A stretch of 64,000 nucleotides of DNA from a virus, in IMG/VR virus record IMGVR_UViG_3300024505_000129, positions 1-64,000 of that record. The stretch is one strand, 5' to 3'. Below the pieces are notes generated by a model, which was not told the DNA's origin, searched no databases, and worked only from the letters and a program-made list of their open reading frames with translations. Positions 8,509 to 20,400 of this stretch are shown piece after piece. How positions within the stretch are numbered: the stretch's first letter is position 1; every line of letters starts with the position of its first letter. A program made the translations under genes and the position numbers.

Positions 8509-10817
8509 AGTACGTTTCGTCCAGTATTAATAATGTAGTTCAATGTTAAGTATGGATTCATAACATTGAATTGTGATTGTATAGATTCGCCGCCAGCAGT
8601 TTTTGGATATCCTAAAATGCCACCAGAGTCTGACATGTATTGTCCTCGGGCTGTAGTAGTAGAACCTTCTCCGCTAATAGCATTAGTATCAGTTGGATCT
8701 CCTGGAACGTTTCTAAACGCATAGTATTTGTTTTCATCGTCGCCGATTAAATCGTGTACGTGATCTGGTATTTCAGAAGTGTCAATTAACTTCTTCTCAA
8801 CGCCGCCGCCTTGGCCAACAATATCAGCAGTTGCATCTGTTACTCTATTTGCGGCGCCGCCGCCTGTGCTAATTTGCTGTGTTGGATCTAATTTGCTTGG
8901 AACTGTAATACCATTATTCATACTATCCATAGCAAGAGCCATTCTGCCTCGCATATCTGGAAGTTTGAAAGTACCAAGTCCTAATAATGTAGTAATGTCG
9001 CCGAACTGATATCCTATGATATCAAACAATTCTGGGTAGCTCGATATTAATACTTCTGAACCGTCGCAGAATAGCCATCCTGTAGGTGCAACTAAACCAG
9101 CAAATGGTAGCACTACTCCGCAAGGTGTTACAGGTATTGCTGTCCACAGACTTTGTTTTGTAATCTTTTTAAGACCTTCTGCTCCACGCTGTACAACAAA
9201 TTCATCACCTTCTTGAATACTTGTAACTTCTGGTTTATCTGCAATAAAGGTTTCGCTTAATTGTGTGTAAAAACGTTTTCTATTTCCTGATAACCCAAAT
9301 CTTGAAACAGCACCTGCCGATGTTTGTGGGCCAGTTTGTGTACTAGCATACTTAACATAGTCTAGTCCACCGTCTGTAACTGTGTAAGTTCCGCGATATC
9401 CTGTTGGAGCAACACCAGATACTACAATAGTAGATCCTGTTGGATACGGAGCAACTGTCTGTGCCACAAATGTCAATGTTGCTTCTGTGCCTGTACCTGA
9501 TGCTGTTAGAGTATTAAGTGTCGGAGTACCTGTTTGTCCATCAAATTCAACTTCGTTAGATGTAATGTCACCGTCTAAGTCAAAGATTGTTGGAGATGCT
9601 AGTTTAGTAGACGATCCGCTGGCATTACCAGTTAACGAACCAAACACGTTTCCATAAAATTCACCGTCAAAGCGTGAACTCCAAATTCTTTGAAACTTTT
9701 TATCTACAGTACCAATATCTGCACCTAAGTTTACGTCTGGTAAAATAACACCAGATACTGTTACTGTATTTGTATTGTCTGTACCAAACGATACATCACC
9801 TGCAATATCTAATGCGCCTGTTACTGTAAGTCCGCCGCCAAATGTAGCACTACCGTCTGCGGTAATGTTACCGGATGCGTTAAAGTCTCCGCCTACATCT
9901 AAGTCAGTCTGTGGGTTAATATTATTAATACCAACACGCTCTGAACTGTCAACACGAACAACTGTACGGATAGCACCGTTGTTGTTCATACGAATATCTA
10001 AGTTACTACCAGATGTTTTGTGAAAAATTACACCTGCGGCACCGTCAATACCTAAATTTAACTGAGTATCTTCACCGATTGCAATACCGCCTGCATTTCT
10101 AACGTTGATTGGAAATGTTGTATTACTAGTTGCATCGCCTCTTAGGAAGTTTGATGCAGAAACTGTAGTGGTACCTACTAACAGCGCCGCTGCCTTTTCA
10201 GCAGTACCCCAATATGTATTGTAGTTAGAGTTTAAATTAACACCTGCTTTGATTGTTTGAAAGCCTGTGATTAAAGTTTTTGGTGTAAACGCTGTTTTAC
10301 TAATAATACAAACACGCTCACCATTAATATAGTTAGAAACCACTGGCTGAGCGTTGCTTAATGTGTCTTCGATAAACTCTGGTTCAGCACCAGTACGAGC
10401 ACCTTCACTAAATCTTGGACCAACTAAGATCCAACCTGAACCTGTGTATAGGTATAATTGTTGTGTATCGGTGTTTACCCATAGGTCTCCTGGTAAACTA
10501 GTTGCCAATTCTGGCTCAACGTTGCCTTTCTTTAAACCGCCAGCACTAGACCAACTAGTACCGTCCCACACTTTTAGTTGGTTAACACCAGCAGTATTAT
10601 CGTACCATAATTGTCCTTCTATTGGATTTGTTGGTGCGCTGTCGTTAGCAAAATTTTCTAATAAGTGTAAAAAGTTTTCTGCAATAATTGTGCCATAACC
10701 AGTAACATTACGACCTGGAAATTGTAACGATGTTGAATCATTAATGGTATTATCTTCTACCGTTAATGCTGGTTTGTCTAAATTTGTTGAATCTGTATAT
10801 CTAACTTGGTATGACAT
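8505..10817 (-). CDS. Tail fibre/short-fibre protein with phage tail collar domain
   Basis: A 770-residue protein. Residues 1-95 hold the same N-terminal module as the next two genes (FPGRNVTGYGTIIAENFL, LLENFANDSAP, GQLWYDN). The central part is repetitive beta-structure. Residues about 565-632 form a phage tail collar domain: GVVLPFAG, APTGWLFCDGS, YPELFDIIGYQFG and FKLPDMRGRM. The C-terminus ends with NPYLTLNYIINTG, as in short tail fibres. T4 gp12 carries the same collar fold and locks the baseplate to the cell, so a gp12-like role is likely. It is 2 nt from the small structural gene upstream. Confidence 0.8.
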   Translation of the reverse strand: MSYQVRYTDSTNLDKPALTVEDNTINDSTSLQFPGRNVTGYGTIIAENFLHLLENFANDSAPTNPIEGQLWYDNTAGVNQLKVWDGTSWSSAGGLKKGNVEPELATSLPGDLWVNTDTQQLYLYTGSGWILVGPRFSEGARTGAEPEFIEDTLSNAQPVVSNYINGERVCIISKTAFTPKTLITGFQTIKAGVNLNSNYNTYWGTAEKAAALLVGTTTVSASNFLRGDATSNTTFPINVRNAGGIAIGEDTQLNLGIDGAAGVIFHKTSGSNLDIRMNNNGAIRTVVRVDSSERVGINNINPQTDLDVGGDFNASGNITADGSATFGGGLTVTGALDIAGDVSFGTDNTNTVTVSGVILPDVNLGADIGTVDKKFQRIWSSRFDGEFYGNVFGSLTGNASGSSTKLASPTIFDLDGDITSNEVEFDGQTGTPTLNTLTASGTGTEATLTFVAQTVAPYPTGSTIVVSGVAPTGYRGTYTVTDGGLDYVKYASTQTGPQTSAGAVSRFGLSGNRKRFYTQLSETFIADKPEVTSIQEGDEFVVQRGAEGLKKITKQSLWTAIPVTPCGVVLPFAGLVAPTGWLFCDGSEVLISSYPELFDIIGYQFGDITTLLGLGTFKLPDMRGRMALAMDSMNNGITVPSKLDPTQQISTGGGAANRVTDATADIVGQGGGVEKKLIDTSEIPDHVHDLIGDDENKYYAFRNVPGDPTDTNAISGEGSTTTARGQYMSDSGGILGYPKTAGGESIQSQFNVMNPYLTLNYIINTGRNVL

Positions 10818-10819
10818 AA

Positions 10820-11434
10820 TTAAGCCTCATTAAAACCGGTTAAGCTCTGTACTCTAACTGTGTAGTCTATTTGAATTAAACGGTTTAAACTCTTTTGTAC
10901 AGGGTGGAAGATAACGTGTGTTAGTAAACGACCTGTTCCAGCAGGATCGTAACCTCTTAAACCTAGTTCATCAAACACATATTCGCCGTCTGTGTACGTG
11001 GCGTTGTCAAATGCGTCTTGATTGCTAGGCTCGCCGTAGTCTAATAAACAAGTGATTAAGATGTCTGTGTAGTTTGTACCAGTAACATGACGTGTTTCTA
11101 TCTTATTTCTAGTTGGATCTAAATTATTTGTGCTTCTATCATCAACTACTTTAGTGTATGTTTCGTTGTATAAACTGGCATTAGACCCTGTGCTGTTAGG
11201 AGTAAGGTATGTAATAACTCCTGTTGGGTCCACCGAAGTGCCGCCATTGCCAAACACCATCTCATATATAAACCCTTTGCCTGCGTTTGCAAGACTTTCT
11301 GCCAGGGCTATACTCATATTTTCGTAGTGAATAGCGTTTTTCTTATCAATAAAGACTTCCTTAGTAGTTGGATCAAATATTTTTATATGTCCTTGTACTC
11401 GGATTCCTGAATTTTCGTTTGGTTTTGTTGTCAT
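10820..11434 (-). CDS. Conserved virion structural protein, 204 aa
   Basis: A single-domain protein with motifs GHIKIFDPTTKEVFIDKKNA near residue 15 and HVIFHPVQKSLNRLIQIDY near the end, a pattern seen in uncharacterised structural proteins next to tail fibre genes of marine T4-like phages. It occupies the place of gene 8 in T4 (after the gp7-like giant), but is shorter than gp8 (334 residues), and I do not see enough to call it gp8. It is first in the fibre operon, with a late promoter box 22-29 nt upstream. Confidence 0.65.
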   Translation of the reverse strand: MTTKPNENSGIRVQGHIKIFDPTTKEVFIDKKNAIHYENMSIALAESLANAGKGFIYEMVFGNGGTSVDPTGVITYLTPNSTGSNASLYNETYTKVVDDRSTNNLDPTRNKIETRHVTGTNYTDILITCLLDYGEPSNQDAFDNATYTDGEYVFDELGLRGYDPAGTGRLLTHVIFHPVQKSLNRLIQIDYTVRVQSLTGFNEA

Positions 11435-11455
11435 GTTAAAATCACCTGTATTCTA

Positions 11456-11463
11456 TATTTATC
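11456..11463 (-). promoter_or_regulatory. Late promoter box GATAAATA
   Basis: Reads GATAAATA on the minus strand, overlapping the stop codon of the giant baseplate gene and 21 nt upstream of the next ATG. It would drive the small structural gene and the coupled fibre genes. Confidence 0.65.
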
Positions 11464-14400
11464 GAGGCAAATTCGCAGTCTTTGCACGAACGAATTTTGC
11501 TTGGTCAGTTTGTGCATCAACAAGGCTCTGACCTTGTGCTACCCACGCTTGACCCACTTTCTTCTGTACAATAACTTTTGCGCCATTTGTTGGAGGCTCT
11601 GTTAAACGTACATAAGCACCCACATTCTTGTTTACTGCAAATTCTGCTTGTAATTGTTTGTCACCACTTGGGCTATCTGGGCCTAAACTTTCGTCCCATA
11701 CTGATGTTGGATTTTTACGCAAGCGGCGGCCTGCTACAAACACTTCAATATCCAAACCTTCCCAGTATTCTAAAGGAATACTTGTATAGTCTAATACTGT
11801 ACCTGTGCCTGAACCCACTGCTGTTGCTATAAATTCTGTACCAATTGTGTTAGAACTTGCGCCGATACTCATGTAATCTGTTGTACCAATGGTTTTAATC
11901 TTATAACCTCTTCCTACTTGAATATTTGCCACACTAATTTCGGCAGTTTCCTTATACCACTCACCAGTTTCTGCTGGGTTTCTTGTGGTAATAGTATTAA
12001 CTATTGGGCTAAACGGTAACAAGATTTGTACATATTTTATAGCCGCTGGTGCTACGTAACTAGTTTGTGCCACTGTAACTGGTCCAACACTAAACGACGG
12101 ATTTACTATTACTAAATCGTACGCACCAACTACTTCTGCTTGACTGATAAATGTCAATTCAGTACTACTTACATAAGTAGTGTTGCACTTAGCTCTCATA
12201 TGAGAACCGGTCATTTCGCCAGTACTTACTGATAATGACACCGGACTGCCGTTTACTGTTTCGCTAACTGTAATATAATATTCTTCTGTAACTACATCCT
12301 GTCCATAAGTTAAAATATAATAAGAAATAGAAGAATCAATACCGCCAAAAACTGCGCCGCTGAATACAACTTCCTTGCCTACAAATAATCTATCGATGTT
12401 GCTAACAATTATTTCATTGGCAGAATTAACTTCTGTGGCTACAAATGTTGTTTTTAGTGTAGGGTCACCGATAACAACTTCAACGTTTTCCTTGAATCCA
12501 GTTCCTTTTACAGTCACAACTTGTCCGCCTAATGGGAACGCTGTAGTATTGTTAAAATTATACTTGACTGAAGTAACATTGATACCAAAACTGTTTTCAT
12601 ATATTTCAGATGCCTGTGAGTATCCGCCAGCAACTAAAACAACAGTTTCTGTTTCATCTTTATAAGGAACAGTTTGGTTTGTACTTGCATCAAGTACTGC
12701 TGTTCCTACTGGATGCACTTCAGGAACTCCAGTTCCTAGTGTACCTCTGCGTAGATATTTTAATGTATTTCCATCTTTTTCAAGATATTCTATACGCTCT
12801 TTATCAATTAGAACAATACCTGCTTGATTCTGACTACGCAATGGTTCAACTAAGCCGCTGGCATCTTCTAACACAATAGTTGTATCATAATAATTTAATG
12901 GCTGTGCTAATACTGCCGATGCTTCAGAATCTAATCTCTTATAGATTGTTCTGTTTAACATATCTTTGAATATTCTATAACCAAAAGGTCTACCAGTAGT
13001 TACATCGCTACTGAATACAATAAGGTCTATTACATCTGTAGATGTTAACACTCTGTTTCTATCAATTTGAATATAAGTTAAATTATCTTCTAAGATATAA
13101 TCGATTTCAGGAGTTAACAATTCTCCGTTCAATGCTAACCAAATATACTGTGCGCCCAACGCAGGGTTTCTAAGTTGGATGCGTCCTGCTAATAATTGAT
13201 TTAATCTATAGTAGTCGGTAGTTCCTACAGTCACAATACTTGCAGATGTAATATAATCACTATTACGTTCGATATCTAAAATATCGTGATTAGTAAATGT
13301 AGTAACTGCAAATTTATCGTTAACCGAGTAACTATCTACTAAGCGCAATTGAGCACCTGTTGAGTCTTCGTCAATGTAGTATTCTGCATTTTCTAAAATT
13401 ACCAATGCAATTTTATCGCCAACTTTAGCAACTCCACGCTTAATTGTTAACTGATTGCTAGATGACTTCCAAGTAAATTGTCTTGAAATTGCTAGTTCGG
13501 TGCCGTTTAAGAAAACTCTAACCTTGTTTGCATCAATGGTATTAATAGCATAGTCAACTGTGCTTACTGTGTAAGTACGAACTGTTCCTACGACATCAAA
13601 ATAAACAGTATCTGCCGGACGTAAAATTCTTCCAGCATATTCAACTAATACGTTATTATCAAACGGACGTAAGTTGGCCGGTGTATTTGTTAAACTATAC
13701 ACCTGACTTGTGCCGTCATAAACAACAGTTTCTGTTGAAACACGACTTACTGTGTTTAATGCTGTACCAATAATCGTGTAGTCGATAATTGCCGTATTGA
13801 CTGGTGCTGTAGCAAATCTAATTCCAATGTTTCCAACTTCGCTGTAAGTATTATCTGTTACAAATGTTGTTACTGTGGCTGGTACACCGTTAACAGTAAC
13901 TAGTGCAGAATAATCTCCATCCCAACGTGCTACTGTTACAAAATCTACAGAAACACCATCGCCAGTAAATGAATCGGAATCAAGAATGCTTGTACCGTTT
14001 TTGCTCATAGAAGTAATCACAACTTCACTGCCCACAGGCAAGTTAGTTGGGAACACAACTTTTTGCATAGCGTAATTTAGTGTATAATCTACATCTTGCT
14101 TTTTAATTAATCCGTTTAATTTAACAACTGCCGCTTGAGTGCTGTTTGGACGCTGTCCAATTAAGAACTCGTTTTCTGGCTCTGTTGTTATATAATGTCT
14201 TGTGACAATAATAGGTGTACCGTCTTCTACAGTATGGTAGACTGTAATTGCTACAGAGTCTACAACCTGTCCCGTAACTACTTCTTCCGGTGCATGGCTG
14301 TTAGTTGGTGTTACAAAATTGTCGCCGTCAAGATTGATGTCTTCTGCACGAATGCCTCGGGCAGTAGTATATGTAAAATCTCCGCCGCTGATTTCAGAGT

Positions 14401-17400
14401 CTAAATATTGCTGGTTTGGTCTAAAACTACCATCGCTGGTACTCTTACGGAAGATAATAGTATCTCCGCTGTTTACATCTACGTATGCAGGAATGACTAT
14501 AGGAGTATCAGTGCTTCCGTCTCCTACAAATGTCTGCATCTGTGCATCTGGATTTGTAATTTCATCGGTTGCATTTAATGTTGCTAACTTTGCGGCAACA
14601 TCAAGAGTTTTGTTAGCCACTTGTACTTGTTTGGCTGTTAGTAATGCTTCTGCATCGTCTAGTTCGCCTTGGGCAATGGTCAAGTCTGAAATTAACTGTG
14701 TTTCCTGTGCTTGATTTTCTGCCAATGTAGTTTGTAAAGCAAAGTATAAAGGATCGCTTGGGGAGGTAATTTCTAACTGTGCTTGTAAGTCAGCAATAAC
14801 TGCCTGTGTATCAATAAGCTCTTGTGTTAGAGAATTAACTGTTATTTCTTTAGCGTCTTTATCTGCTTGTAGAGCAATCTCTTCAGCAGTATAAACTTCT
14901 AATAATGCGGCTGCGGTATTATATGCAGTTTCGGCACTGGTGTAAACGTCATAATTAATGTCATCAATTCTTACACCATTAATATAAACGTTAATCTGTT
15001 CTCCATCTGCAGGAATATATGGCAGATTATAAGAACGTGTTGTACCATCTGATACAACTAAAAAGTCTGTATAATCTTCATCGAAGTCGTCCCAGCCAGC
15101 AGTAAACCATGGAAGTCCGTCCCAACCAGAACTTATTTCAAATCCTAGCCCTGTAATTTCAACGCCGCCGTAGTCAACTCCAGACATTAACTGTCCTAGG
15201 TCTTTACCAATCTGTCCTGTTATTGGACTATAGTAATATTGAATTCTATCTGCGGCTGTAAGAAGTCTTATATCTTTAGTATAAGTTACAGTAATATTAG
15301 AACTGCCAACTTCTGCCGCAGTAGATAACTCTAATATACCAATATAACGTGTATATCCTAACGAAGTATCTTTCTTATTATAAACTGTAAAATCACTAGA
15401 CAATAATTCTTCGTTAGATACTGTTACCGCAGTCTTGTTTGTTCTAATATCAATAGGCCAGTTTAACTGGAACAATGTTCTAGATCCTGTACCATCGAAT
15501 GTCTGCGACATTGTAATAGAACTTACTTGATACTCCGGAATAATTCTGTCAAATTTAACACCAATGGTGTTTGTTCTTGTAACGCCTTCTCCAAGAATTG
15601 CTGTAGCCTTGGCTGTTACTCCGCTTGCGCCAACTGATCCGCTAATAACTATAGTAGGTGTAGTTAGGTAACCTTCTCCTTTAGTTTCTACTGCAATCTT
15701 TGTTACTGATCCTTGTGAAATATACGCTTTAGCAGTGGCTTTAGTTTTGCACACACCAACTACTTCAACAGCAGGTGCGGCTTGGTATCCTGAGCCACCG
15801 TCAACAACAACAATTTCTGTAACACGATATCCAGCATGATCTAACCAATCACTGTATGGTGCATTTAATATTGCAGATGAGTTATATGTAATTACAGAAT
15901 TATTGACTTTTACATCAAACGGAAGAATTTTTCCTTCTTCAGTATCATAACGTGCTGGAAGGTCAAAGTCTGTAGTTCCTGTATATGTATTATCAGTTGC
16001 TGTGTAATTGCTGATAAATTCTCTAACTTTAGTTCTGTAAGGTTTTACTTCATTAATGTATTCTTCGTAACTAGCAAGATTGTCATTTTTATAATTAACT
16101 TTTTGTTTTAATTCGCCAAGGTTGTGTTGACTCTTAACGAACGAAGTCTTAAATGCCCAATCAACAAATGTTTGTTCTGAGAATACGTAACGCAGACTTG
16201 CAAAGAATAACTTATTATACTCTACTTCTAAATCGTCTATTAATAAATTATTTTTAATGACATCGAGAATAATTCTTAATTCTTCTTTTGGTTCGTCGTC
16301 GTATACATCGCCATCATAGGTAAAACTATCAAATCCAATATTACTATTTGTAAACTTGTACAAATTACTATTGAATTGGATTGTTCCGTTTTGACGACCT
16401 ACTGTTGTGTAATTTAAAGAAATGTTATCTGTAACTAGTGTATTAATTCTTTCTAAAAGAATCCAACCACCAGATTTTTCATTTTTAATTTTTACTAAAT
16501 CGCCTACAGCAATATCTATGAAACTCATTTCATATGAGAAGTCAACTAAATGGTCAACTTTAGTAAATGCGCTGTAGCCATCGGCATACCAGTCGGCATA
16601 ATCCCAATGCTTGGTTACATCATAAATTTGAGTTTTTGATCTGAACCAGTCGCCTTTGACACTATCCCAAATGTATAAACTCCATTTATTAGCCGCTGTT
16701 TCATCATTGTTGACTAAAATTGTAAATGGTCTAATATACAATGTAGTAGAATCTAAATAATCTCGGCCAAAGTTATCAACTGTTACACCAGTAACTTCGC
16801 CAATAGTGTTAATCTTTGCTGTTAATTTTACGCCAGTGCCTGCACCATTAACTATAATTTCTGGAGCAATTTTATATCCACGGCCTGGATTTGTAACTAC
16901 AACACGTACAATCTTTCCTGCTTCTACTACCGGAACAGCAGTGGCTTGAATAAATCCTGTAGAGCCAACAAAACGTATTTGACTTTGACTGTCGATTGCA
17001 ATATCGTACTTTCCTGATAATTCAGTCGGAGGTTCTTCTTTAGAGTTTAATGCTGTAAAATCAAAGTCGTCAATAATTGCACGTTGTATTAATACAGAGT
17101 TAACACGCTCTATAAATTGTTTTAGAGCTTCAAGTCTGTTAACAAACATACCTTGACGAGGTTTGTTTAGAATACCGTATTTCAATTTAGCAGGCAATCT
17201 AGGATCTGGCACTTCTGCGCCGTTGATATCGTAACCGATTAAACTGTCAAACCATTTCTGTTCAACATACTTGTTAAGTTTTTTATTAGTGTTTCCTTCT
17301 GCTAATAACTGATAATGTGCATGAATATTGTTTTCAGTATTATTCACTGTCCAGTAACGAACATTTAGTGCAACATCTTTGCCTGTGATTAATCCTTTGC

Positions 17401-20400
17401 AGTTCACTAATGCAAATTGATTTTTACCTAATAAAGTAGCATACTGAATGCCCTGACCTTTAGGATTGGATATTAAATTTGCAACATCGCTGGCAGACGT
17501 TTTTCTAAAGGTAACGTCAGGTACTGTAGTTTTATTTTTAACCCAGAAATAATAAGTGTTGGTAAATGTTTTGCTTATAGTATCATATTTTTGTTTAATA
17601 CTGTATGCAAGGTCGCCGTACTTAGATGTTCCGCTAATACCTAATGCTAGTCCAGTTTCAGTATCTGCTAACGAATCCCATTCGCTCGGTGTGTATTCAG
17701 ATTCTACCCATTCGTAGATATCCACAGTGGAATCATTGTAGACATTATTCCAAGTGTTGGCTTTATATACAATAGATCCTTGTAGGGGATTAGCAAATTT
17801 AATAGTGCTGAGATCCCACCATAATTTACCAACATGAGGTGTTGTCCATCCCATTAGTAAATCTACTACTACAGATTCTACACCAACTGTATATATTGCT
17901 GGATCGTAGTATGTTTTGAATGTTAATTCTTGTTCAGCGATTCCTAAAATCTTTCCTGTAATTGGATCGATAAAATCTAAGTTGGCAACTACGCTGTTTG
18001 TTCTTGTATTATATAAGAACAATGATTTAATCTTAGATAAGTTAACACTAGGTTCCGGTTCGCGGAACTTAGTCCAAGATTTAGTGCTTCCAGAAAACTC
18101 ATGGAATGATCCGTTAATCGATGTTTGATCGTTAATATAAATTTTTCTTGCTACAACAAACGCATCGCCGTAGTTAATTCCAGAAACTGCTGTTGGTTCT
18201 AATTCGTCGCCGATTAAGAACTTGGCGTCGTATTTTTCATAAACACGAACACTGCCAGTAAATTCTTGTTCTTCGATAAATGTAGTTACATTTAAATCAA
18301 ATGTTGTTTCGCCGGAGTCAATTATTGTTTCAATTGTTTGACTACCACCGTAACTATAAATTACTAATCTATCATTGTCTAGATTAAATCTTACTCTATA
18401 TCCAAATTTTTCACTGTCTTGGTTTAGCGGACTTGTAATAAAATCATCAGCAACGTATGTTGAAGCATTTAATTTGAATAGTGCAACTGCTCCTTGATTA
18501 GATGCTACGCCTGAATACCCTGGTACACCAACAGCAACAAAAGTTGAATCTTTTGTAATTGCTACAGATGTGCCAAAATTACTACCTGTTTCTAAAACTT
18601 CTAGTGATGTAAAATCGCTAACATTGATTTCTTGTACTGTTGTAAAGGCTGTTCCTGCTAAACGAACAACTAAAACAGATTCGTCATTTTTAGATATTGC
18701 TACAATATTGCTCGAACTAATATCTATGTCAGTTATACTAATACCTGTTGGTAGAGTTAGTGTTGCTAGGAAAGTGTTTGTTGTTAAGTTATACGCAGAC
18801 ACGGCTGCTGGAACTGAAGATCCATTGCCTTTAGAAACAATGTATAATACATTTCCATTTACCTGTATCTTCTGTCCAAAATATTGGAACTGTGTTGGTG
18901 TAGCACTTTGAATTACTCTTGTAAATTCGTAACTGCCGTAGATATTTTTTGTGTACTGTGCCACATAACCAATATCCACTTCTGTAATGATTGGAGGATC
19001 TGTTGGTAGAGCACCTGGTTCAGATGTAATACCGTAACGCGGTGCGCCTACAAATAAGTAAGATCCGTCGGCATTAAAGCATAAACTATCACCGAAACTT
19101 CCGTTAGTGTCGGTAAATGTTTCTGTCGATAATGGGAAAATAGAATCCTGGAACGCCCATCCAAATGTCGATGTAGGTCTGCTGTAGAACAAAACTGCAT
19201 TTGTTGATGTTGCTGCCAATACTGTTTCTGTGTTATCAACCGCAATAACTTTTCCAAAATAATTTTCTTCACTAGTGATTTTTGTGCTAGTGTATGTTTT
19301 AGCAAACTTCCAGACACTCCAAGCATTGTTGACTCCGTCTGTCCATACTATTTCATTATTTTTCTTAGCAGAAACAGGCAAGGAATTTAAATCGTTAATT
19401 GACGATAGTCGTTGTGGAGTAAATTTAAACAAATTAATGTTTAAAAATAAATTAATTTCTGCAATTGCCGCAGTATCTAAATTAGCAGGCATGGTTATTT
19501 CAAACCAGTTTAAGCCTGTATCTAATACTTGTTTAATGCCTTCTAACGAAGCATTAGTATTATTAATTCCAATATAAGATCCAACTTCTATATCTACAGG
19601 TAGTTTAGTATTAAGAGTAATTCTTAAGTTAGTACCTTCTGATACACTCTTAACAGACTTAGCGAAATTAGTAAATCTATAAACATTCCAAGAACTGTTA
19701 TCAAATCCTAACCAGAAATATGTACCTTCTACAAGATTTTTAATATTGTAGTTGGCGAATTCATCTTTAGAAGAAATAATGTAGTCAACGTCTTCATAGT
19801 TAACATAGCCCGCAGTTCTAATATATTCTTTCTGAGATGCTAGTACTGGGAACGGCTCGTGTGTATAGTCGTCAGGTTTTAAGTAAACTTGATCCTGAGT
19901 AATTCTATAAACAAAATCGTTCACTCCAAACGGAACTGCATTTACTAATTCAATTGGCTGTGGGTTAATTAAGAATTTTTCTTCATTAAGAATATATTCT
20001 ACTTCCTCGTAGCCACCGCTGGCACCGTATTGTCCTAAGCGAATTGCCCACTCTTCAAAGAATTCTAAACTATCTGTGTTTGCATAGTTTAGTGCGTCAA
20101 ACAATTTAGATAAACTGTTTTGTGTACCCTTTTCTTGAATCATACCTTGATAGAACTTGTACTGACTTACATCATCATTAATAATATTCTCAAGGTATTG
20201 GCGCTTTTGATAGCCGATTAAATGTTGAGCAAACTTTTGTTGGTCAACATCAAAACTATCTGTATCTAAATCATAAAAATCTTCAAACTGTGTAGCACGA
20301 TAATCCCAGTTAGGAATTAATTTACTTTGTGGTCTTCCATCTAGTCTGTACCAATTATTGTCGTCAAACAATTCTGTACCTGGAACATTTGTTCTGGCAC

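Noticed and set aside
14195-14714. Plus-strand ORFs inside the giant gene (and similar ones throughout 4.7-34 kb)
   Set aside because: They lie antisense to a long, motif-bearing frame, are Ser/Leu/Val-rich shadows and have no ribosome site.
19048-19326. 92-codon minus-strand ORF in another frame of the giant gene
   Set aside because: It overlaps the propeller-encoding frame, is low in complexity and has no separate start signals.
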